DNA of 64,000 nt from Coccinella septempunctata (GCF_907165205.1 NC_058198.1:3201001-3265000); one strand, 5' to 3'; shown: positions 10,302-24,012, counted from the first letter of the stretch. Numbers and translations are program-made. Notes: generated by a model from the letters alone, not told the origin.

Positions 10302-13300
10302 CTAAAATGAAGGGAATCATTGCCTATAAAACCAACCGGCACATGTATTGTCAAGCACAATACTTCCTCTTCTTTGCCCACAAATCCCAAATCGAGGAGA
10401 GAACCTACCAGTAACAATTTCATCATTCTAAAATCTGAATTACATTCCCTACCCCTACCCCTACCACATTCCCGAACATGTTCAAAATAAATTTTTGTCA
10501 ATATAACTCCACATGTGAATTATACTGAATACGAGAAATGATTGACAAAACTTCAACAAAGAATGTGGCATCGACACTGTGTAACATTTCGCATGAAAAA
10601 TATTTTAACTTACTTTTTTGCCAATTTGAATTCGAAGAACGAGAAAGCATCGCGCCACGACTGATAAATAAAGAGCCCAAAAAAAAACGAATAACACAGC
10701 TGGACGTTTGAAGATTACTTTTATCTGCTTTGCTCGCGGCGCAATTCTGAAAACAACGCATACAGAATGATATCCTTATTGTTTTACAGAGGATTATGGA
10801 TTGTTTCAATATTCGTACATTGACAAAAATTCACAATCATCCACCGATATCAGATAACCAGCTCAGGATTGCACCAGCTATGACGACCACTTCCAATTCT
10901 TACAACCGACTCAAAATTATACGTACATACTGATTAAATTGGTTTCCTTCGAACCAAAAACCTTCAAACCCATCATGCCCCATTACAATTGATTAAGTGA
11001 GGTGAAATGGTCGAAATCACCCTTCTTTCTAGTACGTAGAAAAGCGCGAATCTTATTGTCATGATATATTTTCTGTTCGACGCCGATGCGCAAAAAAAAA
11101 AGATTTTTCACGTAGCTGCTCAAATCTTCAGAACAAGGTACACCTTTAGAGACAAGACAATTAATAATGAATTGTAATTATATTTAGCGTCAATATTCGA
11201 ATACATTAACATACATTTATATTAAAAACAACAAGATTTGATTTATACAATTTTTTAATTGCTTTATGGGAAGAAATCGTCAACTGACACATATATTTGT
11301 GAATGTAATCTAAAAAAAGTATTCAGTGAATTAGAAAATATATATTATATGTATATCATCAACATAATATTGAAAATTATTGGTAAGCGGCTTCGAATTG
11401 CGACTGGTGTTTATTCACTTTCTTCTGTTACCGCTATATTGTGCGGAAGGCAGGTGCGAAAAGAGCTTTATTATTAAGTTTTCACAAAATTCATAAAAAT
11501 GTATCACAATATAGATTTGATAATCGAATCTACAAGGGGTCCACACTCAGATAATAAGTAAGGTTCTTATAAACAAAACAAATGTTTCAGCAAAATTTAG
11601 TTAGCACTATACTACCTCTCCCTCTTCATTTATTGTAATTATTTTTAACTGGAATAAATTTTGCTGAAAATCTTAAAAATCGAACATCATTAGCCAGTCA
11701 AGAAATTTTCAATAAGGAATGCTCAGATAACTTCTAGAAATATATCAGGACTAATAAGCTTCAGGCTTCCCACATAACGGATACACAAAATCTGCTATCT
11801 GTAACTCAGTTCAAACTTACACATCTGAATGCAAATGGCAAATAGTGAACTAAATATTAGTGAAAAAAACTTATACCGATATTATATCATATAGTCTGCT
11901 GTTCATATAATTTATTATTGATGTACGTAATCAACATACAATTATTGGCTTATTTAATGTTTCACTCTGGAATGAGCAACGATATTTTTGAGCTATTTAC
12001 TCATTAAAATAATTATATAAAAAAGATCACCTATCTATATCAACTGCATTTACTTTTCTATAGAAAAATATGTTCACGGAAATTCCGAATACAACCATGT
12101 ATTCATGGAAAGTTGAAAAAACTCAAAAGTACCACAGTAGCAATTGTAATATATATATTTATATATACTTACTTATAGTAAGTAACGTTCAAAAAAATTC
12201 GATGCCAATCAGGCTACTGATATTGAGGATCTTTGCCTAAGCGTAATGCTTATGATTTTTCGCCCGCTGAAAATATGTAACATATCAATTTCTAGCGTAA
12301 TTTTAGATGTGAAAACGTTTAAAAAAAATTCCTAGCAGTTTTCGCAGTCTTCGAAACGCTTATTTGATAGTTTCATCAAATTCGAAATGTTATAGTAGAA
12401 GCTAAGCATTACGTTCATGCAGATTATTATCGTTCCATCGCCTACTTGACGACGACTTTTTTATGAACGCTCGTTTTATATATGTATATATATATATAAG
12501 GTGTGATGTCTAGGACATTTCATTTGAAGAAAAATTATTTGTGTAGTAGATTACAGGACCTCGTTTTAAATTATCCTTCGTGTCACAATAATAATTGAGA
12601 AATACGTAAAACTACATCACAAATTAAATTAAGAAAGATTTTATTTTGGAAATATACTTCGAAAATGATGACAATATGTGTTAGGAATATAATTAATAGG
12701 AGCGACGATTAAAATTGACAATTATCTTGTATTTTTCATGAAATTGTGGTTCAATATTGTAACCTGAGTGTCTGGTCCAATTTCAATAAGATCGAACATA
12801 TTATTCAAATTACAATTGATTATCGATCACCTAGAAATAGCCTATTTTTTTTCGAGAATATCGCTCAACATGTTTCGGTTTAGTCTCAAAGAACTAACAA
12901 TCACGGTCATTTCAATTAGTTTATACAAGTTTTATCTAAGAAGAATCGGTCACACAGCCTGTAGAATGAAGTGAAAAAAAATTGAGAAACGATAAATTGA
13001 ACTTTTCGCATTCGAGTAGAATCATCTGCTCTGACAATCCTTGTAGAAGTGACAGCATGTAAAATAATATATTTTTTGTATATAAGCCTGTTGCATAGTT
13101 ATTTCCAACAAGAAATACGGATGTATCTTATAAGGTGCCTTTTCGATTTTCTTCCTGTGTATTGTCGACTCTTATATAATAAAGATTCTCACAAACTTTT
13201 CAACTGTTCATAAATAATCGTTTATTTCAAGCAAATCAAAAATAATTAAAAAATATAATGAATGAAAAATTGTCCAGCATCTGCGAACTCATCAAATTAT

Positions 13301-13580
13301 ACATTTAGATATTGCATGTACATAGTTTTATCAAGAAATTGCGAAGAGAAGTTTTGATTGCTTCAGTGTTATGCAGTCCGTCAAAAATTATTATCTCTTG
13401 TAATAAGACATGGCATTCTGGCACTGACTATTAAGTATAACAATGAAATCGACCATTATTAAATGAAAGTGTAGATGTGAATATTCTCTCCAATTCGCAA
13501 AGCATAAAATAAGAAAAAAATTTATTACAAAATTTATCAAATATTATAAGATGTTTGCCATAAGAAAATTGAATGTCTTT
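10302..13580. other. intergenic or Rap1 3' flank, nothing recognised
   Basis: Very AT-rich, with simple TA runs near 12150-12180 and 12478-12500. No supported ORF. Part of it could be the 3' UTR of the minus-strand Rap1 gene if a distal poly(A) site is used, but I see no way to decide. Confidence 0.5.
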
Positions 13581-13696
13581 ACAGGGTGTTTACAATTTAT
13601 GTTCACATCTAAAAACGACCAATGTACAAAGTTGGAGGTAAGTAAATACTTTGTACTTTACTTGGGAGTAAATACCTAATTTTGCAAACACCCTCA
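13581..13696. mobile_element. short MITE-like element with 13-bp terminal inverted repeats
   Basis: AGGGTGTTTACAA at 13583-13595 and TTGCAAACACCCT at 13682-13694 are inverted copies with one mismatch, about 112 bp apart end to end. The left end reads TA-CAGGGTGTTT, a common terminus of TA-inserting Tc1/mariner-type MITEs. The right flank is CA rather than TA, so the target duplication is not intact. The interior repeats AGTAAATAC several times. Non-coding. Confidence 0.5.
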
Positions 13697-14215
13697 AGGT
13701 ATTTACTTCAAAAGAAAACTGAATAGACAATTCAGGCTAATAAGTTACTCAACTCTTCCCTTTTTTAAATGAAAATGTTGTTGAAAAAGTGTCCAGAATT
13801 GAAATCTAGTTTTTTTTTTAATCTCGAATTATATAAATAGTTATGGCAGAGTTTTACTTGGATATTTATCCCTGTAAATGGTATCAGCGAAGAACAGCTT
13901 TTTCAGTTTTGAAGTAAATTACAATAAAATGGTAAAAAACATTTCGATAATGATTTCAAATTAAAAATTCACTGAAGTGAATCAGATTTTTGACAAGAGT
14001 TCAGATTTGAATACCTTACTTTTTTGGATGAATTGTAGTTTCCAAGTTTCTGACTCCACCTTGGAAGAAAAAAGGGAATTTTTTGTGGAAAAATAATTTC
14101 AGCGATTTTTCTACTTTCATAATCAATGTTTTTTGTGGAACATACTGAAATAATAAGAAGTTTTAAGAAGTATATTCAGAAGGTTCAATCAGATAATAGG
14201 AAACTACAATAAAAA

Positions 14216-14221
14216 TTTATT
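14216..14221 (-). promoter_or_regulatory. candidate poly(A) signal for Rap1
   Basis: AATAAA read on the minus strand, 500 nt downstream of the Rap1 stop codon. Further TTTATT hexamers on the plus strand (for example near 13206) are alternatives. Confidence 0.3.
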
Positions 14222-14721
14222 TTTGCACAATCATGCAAGTGCTTTAACTACAATCAAAATATTTTTTCAAACATAAATTTTGCAATATAATTGACAACTA
14301 AAGCCATTGCTGCTGATAAAAGTAACAAGTCAAAACATAGGCAGAATGTGCCTAGTTGTCATTTCACAAAGCAGAAATTTGAAGGAATCTTGAAGAATTA
14401 CGAAGTTGTATTGTCCCTTGGATAGTCTTAGCATGAACGCAGCGCAAACCATTGATTCACATCCCTATATCTATTTGACACCACTTAATTGGCAGTTAGA
14501 TCTCAGAATACCCTATCACTAAGTAGACTTCCAACTATAATCAATAACAACCTTGAATTGAAAAAATTTAACGGACATAAATTGCGTAAATTCAATTTTA
14601 TGAAAGGGCTAATGGCCCTCGCCAAAAAGGCTCCTTGTCCGCACTTGCCTAATCACATTGTCTTACAATTAAGTCTTGAAATCTTTAAACTTATTTTTTG
14701 GTTCCAAATATTTTTTTTATC

Positions 14722-16727
14722 TTATAGAAGCACACAAATTGATTTCTTCTTCTGTTTTTGTTTCTTCTCCGGCGATTTCTTATTGATTTGCCGTACTAGA
14801 TCATAGAATATCTGAAAAAAAAAGGAAAATATTCATGTTATTCATATTCATTCCACATAAAAATTTATATTTGATATATCTATTATATCATACAATTCAA
14901 ATCCCAACCTGAAAATACATTCGAATAAGTCTGCCAAATAAAAATTTGAATTCTGGATATTTGAATGATGGAACCTATATCACTTGAATATAATAGCAGT
15001 TTCAAGTTCTGATTGAAATGTTCAATGGCAAAGCTACAATTATCATTGAAACAACAGTGGCCTACAGAAAAAAAATTGAATGTTCATTGCAAAGGAAATA
15101 CTTACATCGATTACATTTATTTTAGCTTTGGCAGAAGTTTCCATAAAGGCACAGTTGAACTGGCGTGACAGATTTATACCTTGATCTTTACCTACTACCC
15201 GTTCTTCCTCTAGATCGCACTTGTTTCCAACTAGGACCATTGGCACATCATCAGTATCCTATTAGAAACAAATAATTTTACAGCAACTAAATGAGTATTA
15301 AGCCAAGCAAAAAGCGAACTCGGTTTCTCTCAAATGCGGCACACTCTCTCAAAGGGCACTAGGAAGCTTCGAAGAATTTTGTGTTTCATTTATATTTTTG
15401 TCTGTGACGTTATGTGAGGAGAATATCTCTTATCTTGGTTAGGTTAAAAGTACTGTTAGTACAATAACCCTCTATGATGAGTACAGGCTTTTTATCATAT
15501 GAAATGGAAGAGTTCTCATAGCCGTTATCAATAAAAATAAATGTTGAACTAAAACCGCAACCTTCTTGCAAGGCCTGGTTATTAGCAAGCAATTTATATA
15601 TTAAATCTTAGTCACCCAACATTGATATAATATCTAAAAATCCATTTTCCTCAGTACTTCCTGTTTATGAAATGTAAAATGATAAATTTGAAATGATTAA
15701 AAATCTGATTCATCGAACATAAGGAAAACTACTGTGAAGTTGATATGGATGTCCTTTAGGAAGTTAATTTGAAAACTCCTTGAAAGGACTCTATATATGG
15801 ATATATCACAAAAGGAAAAAATGAAGGTATAGTATCTAATTCTCTAATATCTTCATTTCATATGATGACTAACTCACTTGGAAACAGAAATTAGTGAATT
15901 CCACATATTATCTAAACAGGAAGTTTGATATAATATTTGATAACCGTCCCGTAAGAATCAGGCAATTGGAATTGAAAATTTACCAAACATGAGGATATAA
16001 AATAGAGAAAAAGAATCTCTTAGACATCTACTATTCAACAAGGGTTTCTTCAAATTCATATTGGTTTGAAATGGAATGAAAATAATTCATGAACAAAGCA
16101 TAACGCGAATGAGCTTATTTTAGGATATCAAGGCCTAAATTTGAATTTTTCTTGTTGATATAGCTAGAAACTGAATTGTGTAAATAACGACAGATACGTG
16201 TTGAAATTTTGATGGAAGTGAAGCTGTATGACTTCTTATGAAGTCGTAGCAACCAAAAGGAATTACAACAGGTTACTCGACAATAAATTAATGCAAAATT
16301 CAACTGAGCTCACGAAGGTACCCAAGAATATCCAGTAATGCTGAAAGAATTACCTTCACTCTTAAAATTTGCTCTCTTAAATCTTGTAGATCATTGAATG
16401 TCGATTGTGCGGTGATTGAATAAACCAAAACAAATCCTTGGCCATTCTTCATATATAAATCTCTCATGGCTGTGAATTGTTCCTGAAGAAAATCAAACGG
16501 AAATATCAATATTATATTGTAAACTCCTACATTTTTCAACTCACCGTTCCTGCAGTATCCAAAATTTCTAACATGCATTGTTGTCCATCTACTTCAACCT
16601 GTTTCCGGTAACTATCTTCTATGGTGGGATCATATTTCTCTACAAATACCCCCTGTACAAACTGAACTGTGAGTGCAGATTTCCCTACACCACCAGAACC
16701 TAAGACAACTATTTTGTATTCACGCAT
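14722..16727 (-). CDS. Rap1: Ras-family small GTPase Rap1, four coding exons, 184 aa
   Basis: Exons on the minus strand: 16727-16545 (61 codons), 16482-16354 (43), 15258-15106 (51) and 14811-14722 (29 plus stop). All introns are GT-AG and phase 0. The joined length of 184 residues matches Rap1. Seen: P-loop GSGGVGKS, effector loop YDPTIEDSY, DTAGT ending exon 1 (threonine 61, where Ras has glutamine, is a Rap hallmark), NKCD and ETSAK guanine-binding motifs, a lysine-rich tail and a CVLL CAAX box for geranylgeranylation. Known role: membrane-bound switch controlling integrin and cadherin adhesion and cell shape. The ATG starts MREYKIVVLG, as in the family. Exon 4 begins IFYDLV, and the residue before the preceding D is I where most Rap1 proteins have N. 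No frameshift or stop interrupts the coding exons. Confidence 0.97.
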
Positions 16728-16751
16728 TTTTGATGATGCTCAACTAATAAT
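16728..16751 (-). other. Rap1: 5' UTR piece of Rap1 exon carrying the start codon
   Basis: On the minus strand a T-rich tract ending in CAG precedes ATTATTAGTTG and the start codon, giving an acceptor 24 nt upstream of the ATG (exon edge at 16751). The first coding exon therefore has a short leader and an intron upstream. Confidence 0.6.
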
Positions 16752-17518
16752 CTGAAAAAAAGAACTAGTTTCATTCAGGTCAATGTTCAATATCAAAAGT
16801 GAGGCTTTACAACAAGTGTTCGAAGAATACCCAATTCTTCATGCAATAACACTTTCAGTCGTAATGATAGAGAAACTTTTGAAAATATGGTCTCTACAGT
16901 TTAAGTGAAGTAGAACATCTAGAATAAACTCACAAATATGTGGACTAATTGAGGCAATTTGCAAATTTCACAGTTGTGACTTCATGCAACACCTACTTTA
17001 ACGAAGGTTAAACGTGTTTTGAAAATATTTCGAACAAAATGACACAATAAATAGTTGATGGATTATTGTTTCGAATAATCAGCAAGTGCCACAGGCAAGA
17101 TATTTGCTGCAATTCTACCTCACTTTGTTGATGGTAGCTACCTTTTAATGACCAGTTCGAATTCGATAAACAAAGAAATGACTAATGTCTTATAAGGTGT
17201 TCGGAAACGAAATTCCGAATCAAAATTATAAATGAAAACAATTAAATGTAAATGACGGAATGAAAGCAATTAGATTAATGGATATACTCACACAAAATGT
17301 GAACATAATTTAGAACTTTTAGGCGAGGGATTGGTTATGTCCAATAAGACATAGCAATTTTGATGATTAATTCTGAAGGCATGCAATTACACGAATGACG
17401 AAAAACTGAAAGCATTCGTATTGGGCTCTGAAAGGGGACAAATAGAGCCAACCCTATTCTTGATTAAGCTTCGCCCTAATATTATCCATTAAAATGAAAT
17501 TATAGGAAAAATACTTAC

Positions 17519-17600
17519 ATTTGTTTCTATCTTTCCTCAATAAACTTCCTTCTACCAACGTTGGTTATTGTTGGAGCAGTACACTTCACTAAAATTAACG
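17519..17600 (-). other. Rap1: probable non-coding first exon of Rap1
   Basis: On the minus strand a strong donor GTAAGTAT follows an AAACAAAT exon end at 17519, pairing with the acceptor at 16752. The upstream limit is not visible and 17600 is only nominal. CpG-richer sequence at about 17760-18060 may contain the promoter, but I see no clear TATA/initiator pair. Confidence 0.4.
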
Positions 17601-20600
17601 TCAATTGATCAAGTTTGTAAATCACTTCAAATATACACTTTCATAGCTTCATGAAACGAGTCACCGGGATAATTCTACGTTTTCTTATTCACTCGCACAA
17701 AAAACGGCAATGTCATAATCCCTTCAAACTTTTGATGATTTGGTACGAATAAGTTCGAAACAGGTAACTTACCGTAGTTTTTATACCGTTACTTTTGGAA
17801 TCGAATCGGGCGATGCCTTTGATTAATAAAACTTAGCTGCTAGAGCTGGCAACTTATGATGACCCCCCCTTAGAACACAGCCGTAACATAAGAGTAGCGT
17901 AAGTTAAGTTCATTTCGTTATCTGGAGCCCTGTACCACCGCACCCGTCGGTATTACAGACCCCTATTTTCCATCACCCACGTACTGTCACCAAAGCGCCC
18001 GGTAAATTCGAAACTAGACGATCTATCTTCCCGTTAAGAGCTTCCAGAAAACGGCCCGGAAAAGTACTTTTTTCTCTTTCAATCTTATTTTTTTTACGAT
18101 CGAGTACAACCAATTAGCTTCCCAAACGAAAAAATTTAATATAATCATACACATTTGAAACACAACGGGTGCTGCCATCAGTGCCGAAGATGTGAACTAC
18201 TGCTAGTAATTGAAGAATAAACCGCTAGATGACGCCACGATCAATTTCAACTATGCAGAATACTGCAACTATGCAGAATACTGCATAGTCGGGGTGATGA
18301 GGAATTCATAGATGGCGCGAAGCTTCACAAAAAGACGCTGGCAACCAATCATTCATCGATTCATTGATATATAAAGATTGTAGGTTGTAGGCACTAGCCG
18401 AAAGTACTAACGAGAGTACTACTTCCCCGTTACTAAAAGGGAAAATATACAAAGACATGCCATTTTCCACAATAATTTGAATTACGAAAATATCAGGGGA
18501 GAGGTTTGAAACAGAGCTGATTGAAAAAAGGAGTTTTGGCTTGATGAATGCTTTTTTAGGTGATACAGAAATTAAGGGTAGAAGAAAGGTTCAAGGAGGT
18601 GAGTTCTCTTGAATTCTTGAACAGTCGAAGTTTTAGCAAGAACACAAACGCTTTCCCTACATTTGTTATTACTTGGAAAGTTGGGAAGGGATCATAATAT
18701 CCCTTATAATTTTTAGCAGAAGCATTATAAAATTAAGTTCATGAAACGAGATCGTTCCTGGAAAAGTCTGGGCTTCCGGAGTAACAGAAAACTGCTGAAA
18801 TATCTTCCCTCCCTTTGATAAATGAAAACTTCGTTTTCGAACTTTCGGGGGTGAATATTCGACGATGTTTTTTCCGTCTGTTTAACATTTTAAGAAAGTT
18901 CTTCGAATATTCCTTGTACCTACTTCTTGTACTCTATTGGAGTTCATTTCGGGAATTCGAAACTTTCTTGCAACCGAAAAATTAGCGAACGTATCGAATT
19001 TGATCCGGAACAAAATTTTATGAACTGAACATTCAAGATTATCGCATAAAACACCATGTTGACCTCACAGATCACATACATAATGATGAGTTAAATTTAC
19101 CCCAGATGAATATAAGATATGATTCAAAACAATCCAACAATAGGTTCTCATTACGCAGAAAAAATTAGACCACGATGATTTTTTATAATACTCAGATCTG
19201 GAATTCCGCAAAATCGTTTTGTGGTAGGTACAGGCTGGCCAGATCAACAAGGAACAGTCATTATCAGGAAGTGCGTCAATATTTTCTCCATTTCCTAGGC
19301 ATAATTTTCTAATCGCATGAATAATTCAATTTTTATCTATCCATAAATGCAATGGTATATGCCCAAGTGACTTACTTTGAATTATATATAACTTGTGAAT
19401 CACCCACCACATTTTTGTGTGTGTGTGTGGCAAATACGGTTAGACGTGCTATGATTGATTGAGTTTTATTAGTGTAGTTAATTCGGCAGTTAACACTAAC
19501 AAATACGTTTTCTGCGGAAATTTGAATCGCATCAAGAACCTCGTTAATCACGATAAAATTCATTATTCATTCCTCTCTCGTGTTTCCTTGCAATAAGTGA
19601 CGTCACGTCAACTGTTGAGTCATATCCACACACCTTGAATGTGTGTTTAATCTTTAACCGATATGAAAACTGAATAACATCGCGTTATTCCACCTATAAT
19701 ACCAAGTGAAATTTATGAGATGGACTCGATTCATGGACCATTTCTATAAGGAAAAACGGAACTGATTCTGAACTAATAAATCTTTTTTTTCTACAGTGCT
19801 CTGATGGAAATATGTGTAGTAATTGCAAAATGGCTCTAATCTTGAAGACCCAAAAGGGTATTGTTTCGCCAATGTCGTTTTTGGCTTGAGGAAAGTCGGT
19901 TAAAGTTTTAACACACAGTAGAGGAGATACACTTTTAGCTTTGAGTTGTAGATGTGCTTGCCTTTGATATAGTGTCGAGGAATCACCGATTTAGATGAGA
20001 GATGTGGATCAAAATGTTAAAATTTTTTCGAGAGTAACCGAAATGATGACCTGACCATTTTTGGCATCGTGGTCAATCACGCAGGTTGATTATTGTGAAA
20101 GAAACGACTTGCACCTACTGGGGAAATGTTAAATTATCAAATTCCTACCCGGAAACCTTCGATGGAATGTTCAGTTCCAATTAAGACAAAGATGTAGTCG
20201 CCTTATTAATTCTTCGTGAATGAAATATTGCGGGTAAACCCCGTTTCAACGGCGGATTGAACAATTAGGTATATCATGCTCGGATTCCTGCTATAGATCG
20301 AAACTTATCAGAAAGCCAAATTCGGTGCAATCGCAAAATTGCTATAGCTATTTCAATCGTATCGAAATCGATCAGATAAATTTCTATATTTGGTACGGAT
20401 ACTAACGCTGCAAGTTATACAAAGCATATTTTATTGTGTTATTGGTTGATTGCCTGTTGGAATCGAGCACGAACAGAAAAAACGCCTCTTTTGATTCAGT
20501 AGGAAATCGATTTGAAAAACTGTCCGTATTCCCATATTTGCGATTTCCAATGATGATCCTTGATAATAGCTTCGACTATATCTCTATAACTCAATGATAA

Positions 20601-23180
20601 TAGTGAAAGTACCATATTTCAACTTTCTGGTAATTCACCCCTTTTCAAACGGCTCTGTCTTTTTAACCGAAGAGAAATTGATGAAACATGAATGAATTAT
20701 TCTTTGTAGTCTCTATGCCATTCGCTATTTAAAGTTTTAATACTTATTCTATGAGATTTTTTCACAATATGAAGTAGTTCGAGGAAATTATATCAAAGAG
20801 AGGAACCACATAATAAACCTACGTGGAAAAATTTGAAGCGTTTTTCATCGAAATATAGAAGAAGACGAGAGCCAACGAAATCCGTATTTTCTGACGATAA
20901 TAGAAATACAAAAGAGAATCTACTAACTCAATATTTGAGCACAGATAGGCTTCAGTTAAATCCCAAAATGAAACGCTGTAAATTTAATTCAGTAGTTTAA
21001 TATTGCATAGCCAGTGTTCGCCGTATATACCCTATATTTTAACCTTATCTCCGGCCCACAAAAAGAAAATCAACCAGAACCGGCATCGTGGATTAATGCA
21101 GCGAAATTGTGAAAGGGAAAAATTAGTTTTTTTCGGTTCGCTTTAAATCACATCGAAACTTTGTCAAACTCTTTTTGTTTGTTGAACTAATGGATAGAAA
21201 ATCAAGCGAATACTGAAATTCAGACAGGCGAAATGATGATAGGAATCTTTTAAAGAAAATTCACCTGATCAACATACCTCTGTGCAAAGAAATCGATCGA
21301 GATCCAAGAAGAATCGAAGAATGTGCTCCAAAACCAGACATATATTAAATACCTGAGAGGTTACTGCCATCAACAAACCTGTTTCTTCAAGTCTATGAGT
21401 AAAAAACCCTTCAAAACCATGAATTTTATTCCCAATGAATGAAATGAAAATGAGAGTCAGTTAGTAGGAAGTCTAATATACGATTTTTTCGTTTCACTAA
21501 TCGATTTTCCAGTCAGTAAAAGAGCTGAGAAATCTGAGGACAGTGGGTTGACTTTGAGCCAGAGTTTGCTCAGAGCTATATCCAGTAGTTAACCAGCCAG
21601 AAGAAGCTTGGTCGATTTTTTTTGAATAATCTTCGAATATGTGGTGGCATCTGGATTATCTGGATCATAGCTTCTTTATAGTGACTGGGTCAACCGCTTT
21701 TTTCATCTTCCCCAAATGCCCACTCCCTTGGAAGGTTTTTCTATCGCCGAAATTACAATTCGGGCATAATTCTAGCCGGATAAAATCCCTAATCTCACCC
21801 CCATAATCTGCCACAAGTTGAATCTAATCCCCGGAACCAAAGTCCGACAATTACATATCAATCTTTTTTTTTTTCACGCACAAGGAAGTCGGATATAAGC
21901 CCGATAATGAACCAACTATGTTATTTCCCCTTGTTTCTACCACACTATAATTGACAATTAGAGCATTCGGATCCAGTCTGGCCTAGAAAATCGAATCACG
22001 ACCGCAAAGAAACATCGATTCGACGGAGGACCGTTTCAACTTAGTTTTCCACCGCAACTTCCCGGAATGGAGGGCCGAACTGGACCGGATTTTTTGCAGA
22101 TTGGATATATTCGATTCCGCAACGTATTTTCAACGGTGCCAATCGAAAAAATGCCACGGAAAGGACCTCAGAACCTTCCCGAAGAAATGTTCACAGTTGA
22201 CGTTTTAAGTCAGGTAGATTTTCAACAATAAGTGGAAAAAATCCAGAAAAACCTCTTCGTATAGCAAAAGAGATACCTAAAATATCCCATGGAATCAAGA
22301 GATTTACAGTTTCACTCGGGAAACACCCCTCAGATGATTCTTTGTGGAAGTTGCAAAATGGCGAAGGAGCCGCTCGTGACAGACCATCAAGTTTCTACAT
22401 TGAATGACTCGTTCCATTGAGGTTTGGCTGGTATGAAATCTTGGCGAATTGTACGTGAAGAACCCAAGCGATGGACTCGATAAGAATCATTGAAGAATTC
22501 TTCGCCCACCCCACGATTTAACATCCCCCAATTATAGGAAATATGGCGAGGAGCAGTATCCCATTCATTCCGAACCGTCTACCGTTGATGAGAATCCTCA
22601 ATTCTATCCCGAATTTGGTAGCCTTAATGATAACTACGGGCGGAAAATCGTTCAGTCTGATACACTGGGAAGGGTCGGGCGAAAACGAATCGATTCCCGG
22701 AAGGAAACCACCTCAAAGTTGTGTTTGCACGAGTATATTGGAGTCGACGGCATAACAGCCGTAGGCTAAGATAGACGAAATGTGAAGTCTCTTTTTCGGA
22801 ACAATCGATTTCACCCATTAACAGATCTGCTCGGTTGTAGGTGTTGTATCGAAGACAAAGGAGCCAGGAGGAACAACAAAGCAAGCTCGTACACGTGCAT
22901 TATCTCCAAGGATTTCGCGATAGGTGGATATGGCCAAAGTCGCGGTCATGCACACGCAGGACGAAAGAGGAGAAAATAAGGACGAATTTTCAGGAAGTTC
23001 TGCGATTTTTCTGTGCATGGTCGCGAGTGGGAAGGATTCCATGGAATATGTGAAGTACACCAAAGAAAATTCGGGGATGAAAAGATCGAGAAGAATTACA
23101 ACTACCACCCAGTCTTCAATAATCCTATTTTAAATTGAGCATTTTCTTCATATGTACTTGAAAAGTTTTTCATGCACTTT
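17601..23180. other. no gene recognised; intergenic, may include Rap1 promoter
   Basis: Includes a CpG-richer stretch at about 17850-18060, a GT run at about 19418-19430 and GC-richer islands near 22000-23000. The ORFs at 22543-23133 on both strands overlap each other and match nothing I know. A small hairpin at 18251-18288 is listed separately. Confidence 0.45.
18251..18288. repeat. duplicated 18-bp unit forming a perfect hairpin
   Basis: CTATGCAGAATACTGCA occurs twice in tandem at 18251 and 18269. The second copy continues as CTATGCAG-AATA-CTGCATAG (18269-18288), a perfect 8-bp stem with a 4-nt loop. Confidence 0.75.
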
Positions 23181-23363
23181 CTAGAAGGGGTTTTTGAAAT
23201 GACAGCCCCAACTTCTTGTTCCAGAAGTGGATAGATCTTTGGTTGCTGGGGATACTTTGGTCAGTGATGTTTTTTTAACAAACTTTTTCCATGATTTGGT
23301 TAAACTTCGATGTAAAAACTCCTCGATGACAAAATCATCTTCAGCAACAAAAGGTCTCTTCAT
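23181..23363 (-). CDS. unrecognised 60-codon coding-like ORF, possible gene fragment
   Basis: The ORF starts MKRPFVAEDD and is rich in charged residues with an IEEFLHRSLTKSWKKFVKK segment, unlike the low-complexity translations of surrounding AT-rich DNA. A possible acceptor (TTGTTACAG) lies just upstream of the ATG. A second coding-like ORF lies about 90 bp upstream on the same strand (23453-23605), but joining them through the visible splice sites gives a stop at the junction. I do not recognise the family. It may be a decayed gene, a transposon fragment or chance. Confidence 0.25.
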   Translation of the reverse strand: MKRPFVAEDDFVIEEFLHRSLTKSWKKFVKKTSLTKVSPATKDLSTSGTRSWGCHFKNPF

Positions 23364-23452
23364 TTCTGTAACAAAAAGTTAGGGTTGCCATTTGAAAAAC
23401 CACATTAGTGCCATCTAAGGAGAAGAACTTGTAAGTCTTGAGGTAACAATTA

Positions 23453-23605
23453 TCATTTCATACATTTGTAGCATCCTTGAAATTCTAAAATTGTTGTAAA
23501 TGCTTGCTGTTCATTAATTAAATAATCTACACTGGAAACACCGACTACGTAAGCATCAAGGGAATGTTGCAAATTGGTGAATGCGCCGGTTACGCGCGCC
23601 AACAT
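23453..23605 (-). CDS. unrecognised 50-codon coding-like ORF, possible gene fragment
   Basis: Starts MLARVTGAFTNLQHSLDAYV and ends GCYKCMK followed by TGA. The amino-acid usage looks protein-like. A GTATGA donor lies inside the final codons. Same strand as, and about 90 bp upstream of, the ORF at 23181-23363. No family recognised. Confidence 0.25.
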   Translation of the reverse strand: MLARVTGAFTNLQHSLDAYVVGVSSVDYLINEQQAFTTILEFQGCYKCMK

Positions 23606-24012
23606 TCAGATGTAAATTTTTTTAATAATCCCTGTTATGAGACGATCGAAATTTAGTTATTAATTGAGCTACTAAGGTACATGATTTTTCTAAGAGAACC
23701 TATCAAAAATTGCGTCCAATTAAACTTAAAAAAAACGCAAATTTCACACCCCCTTTCAGAAGCTCCTATTTGATGTGAAGAATAGGATGTTACTGATACG
23801 GAAAACGTGTAAAACAGGTCCGGCATAATAGATTCGTTCCGTTTTAAACGATAGCAACATTGAGTGGATAGAATGATGTATGTTCCACATATTTGGAAGT
23901 TTTGTCGATTGGCCTGACATTCCAGTCGAAAGTAACTACTGTATTAGCTCGAATCGATTTCGAAATAACGGAAAACGGCATGAGTTTCCGTCGCACGAAC
24001 GGCATAAAGTTT

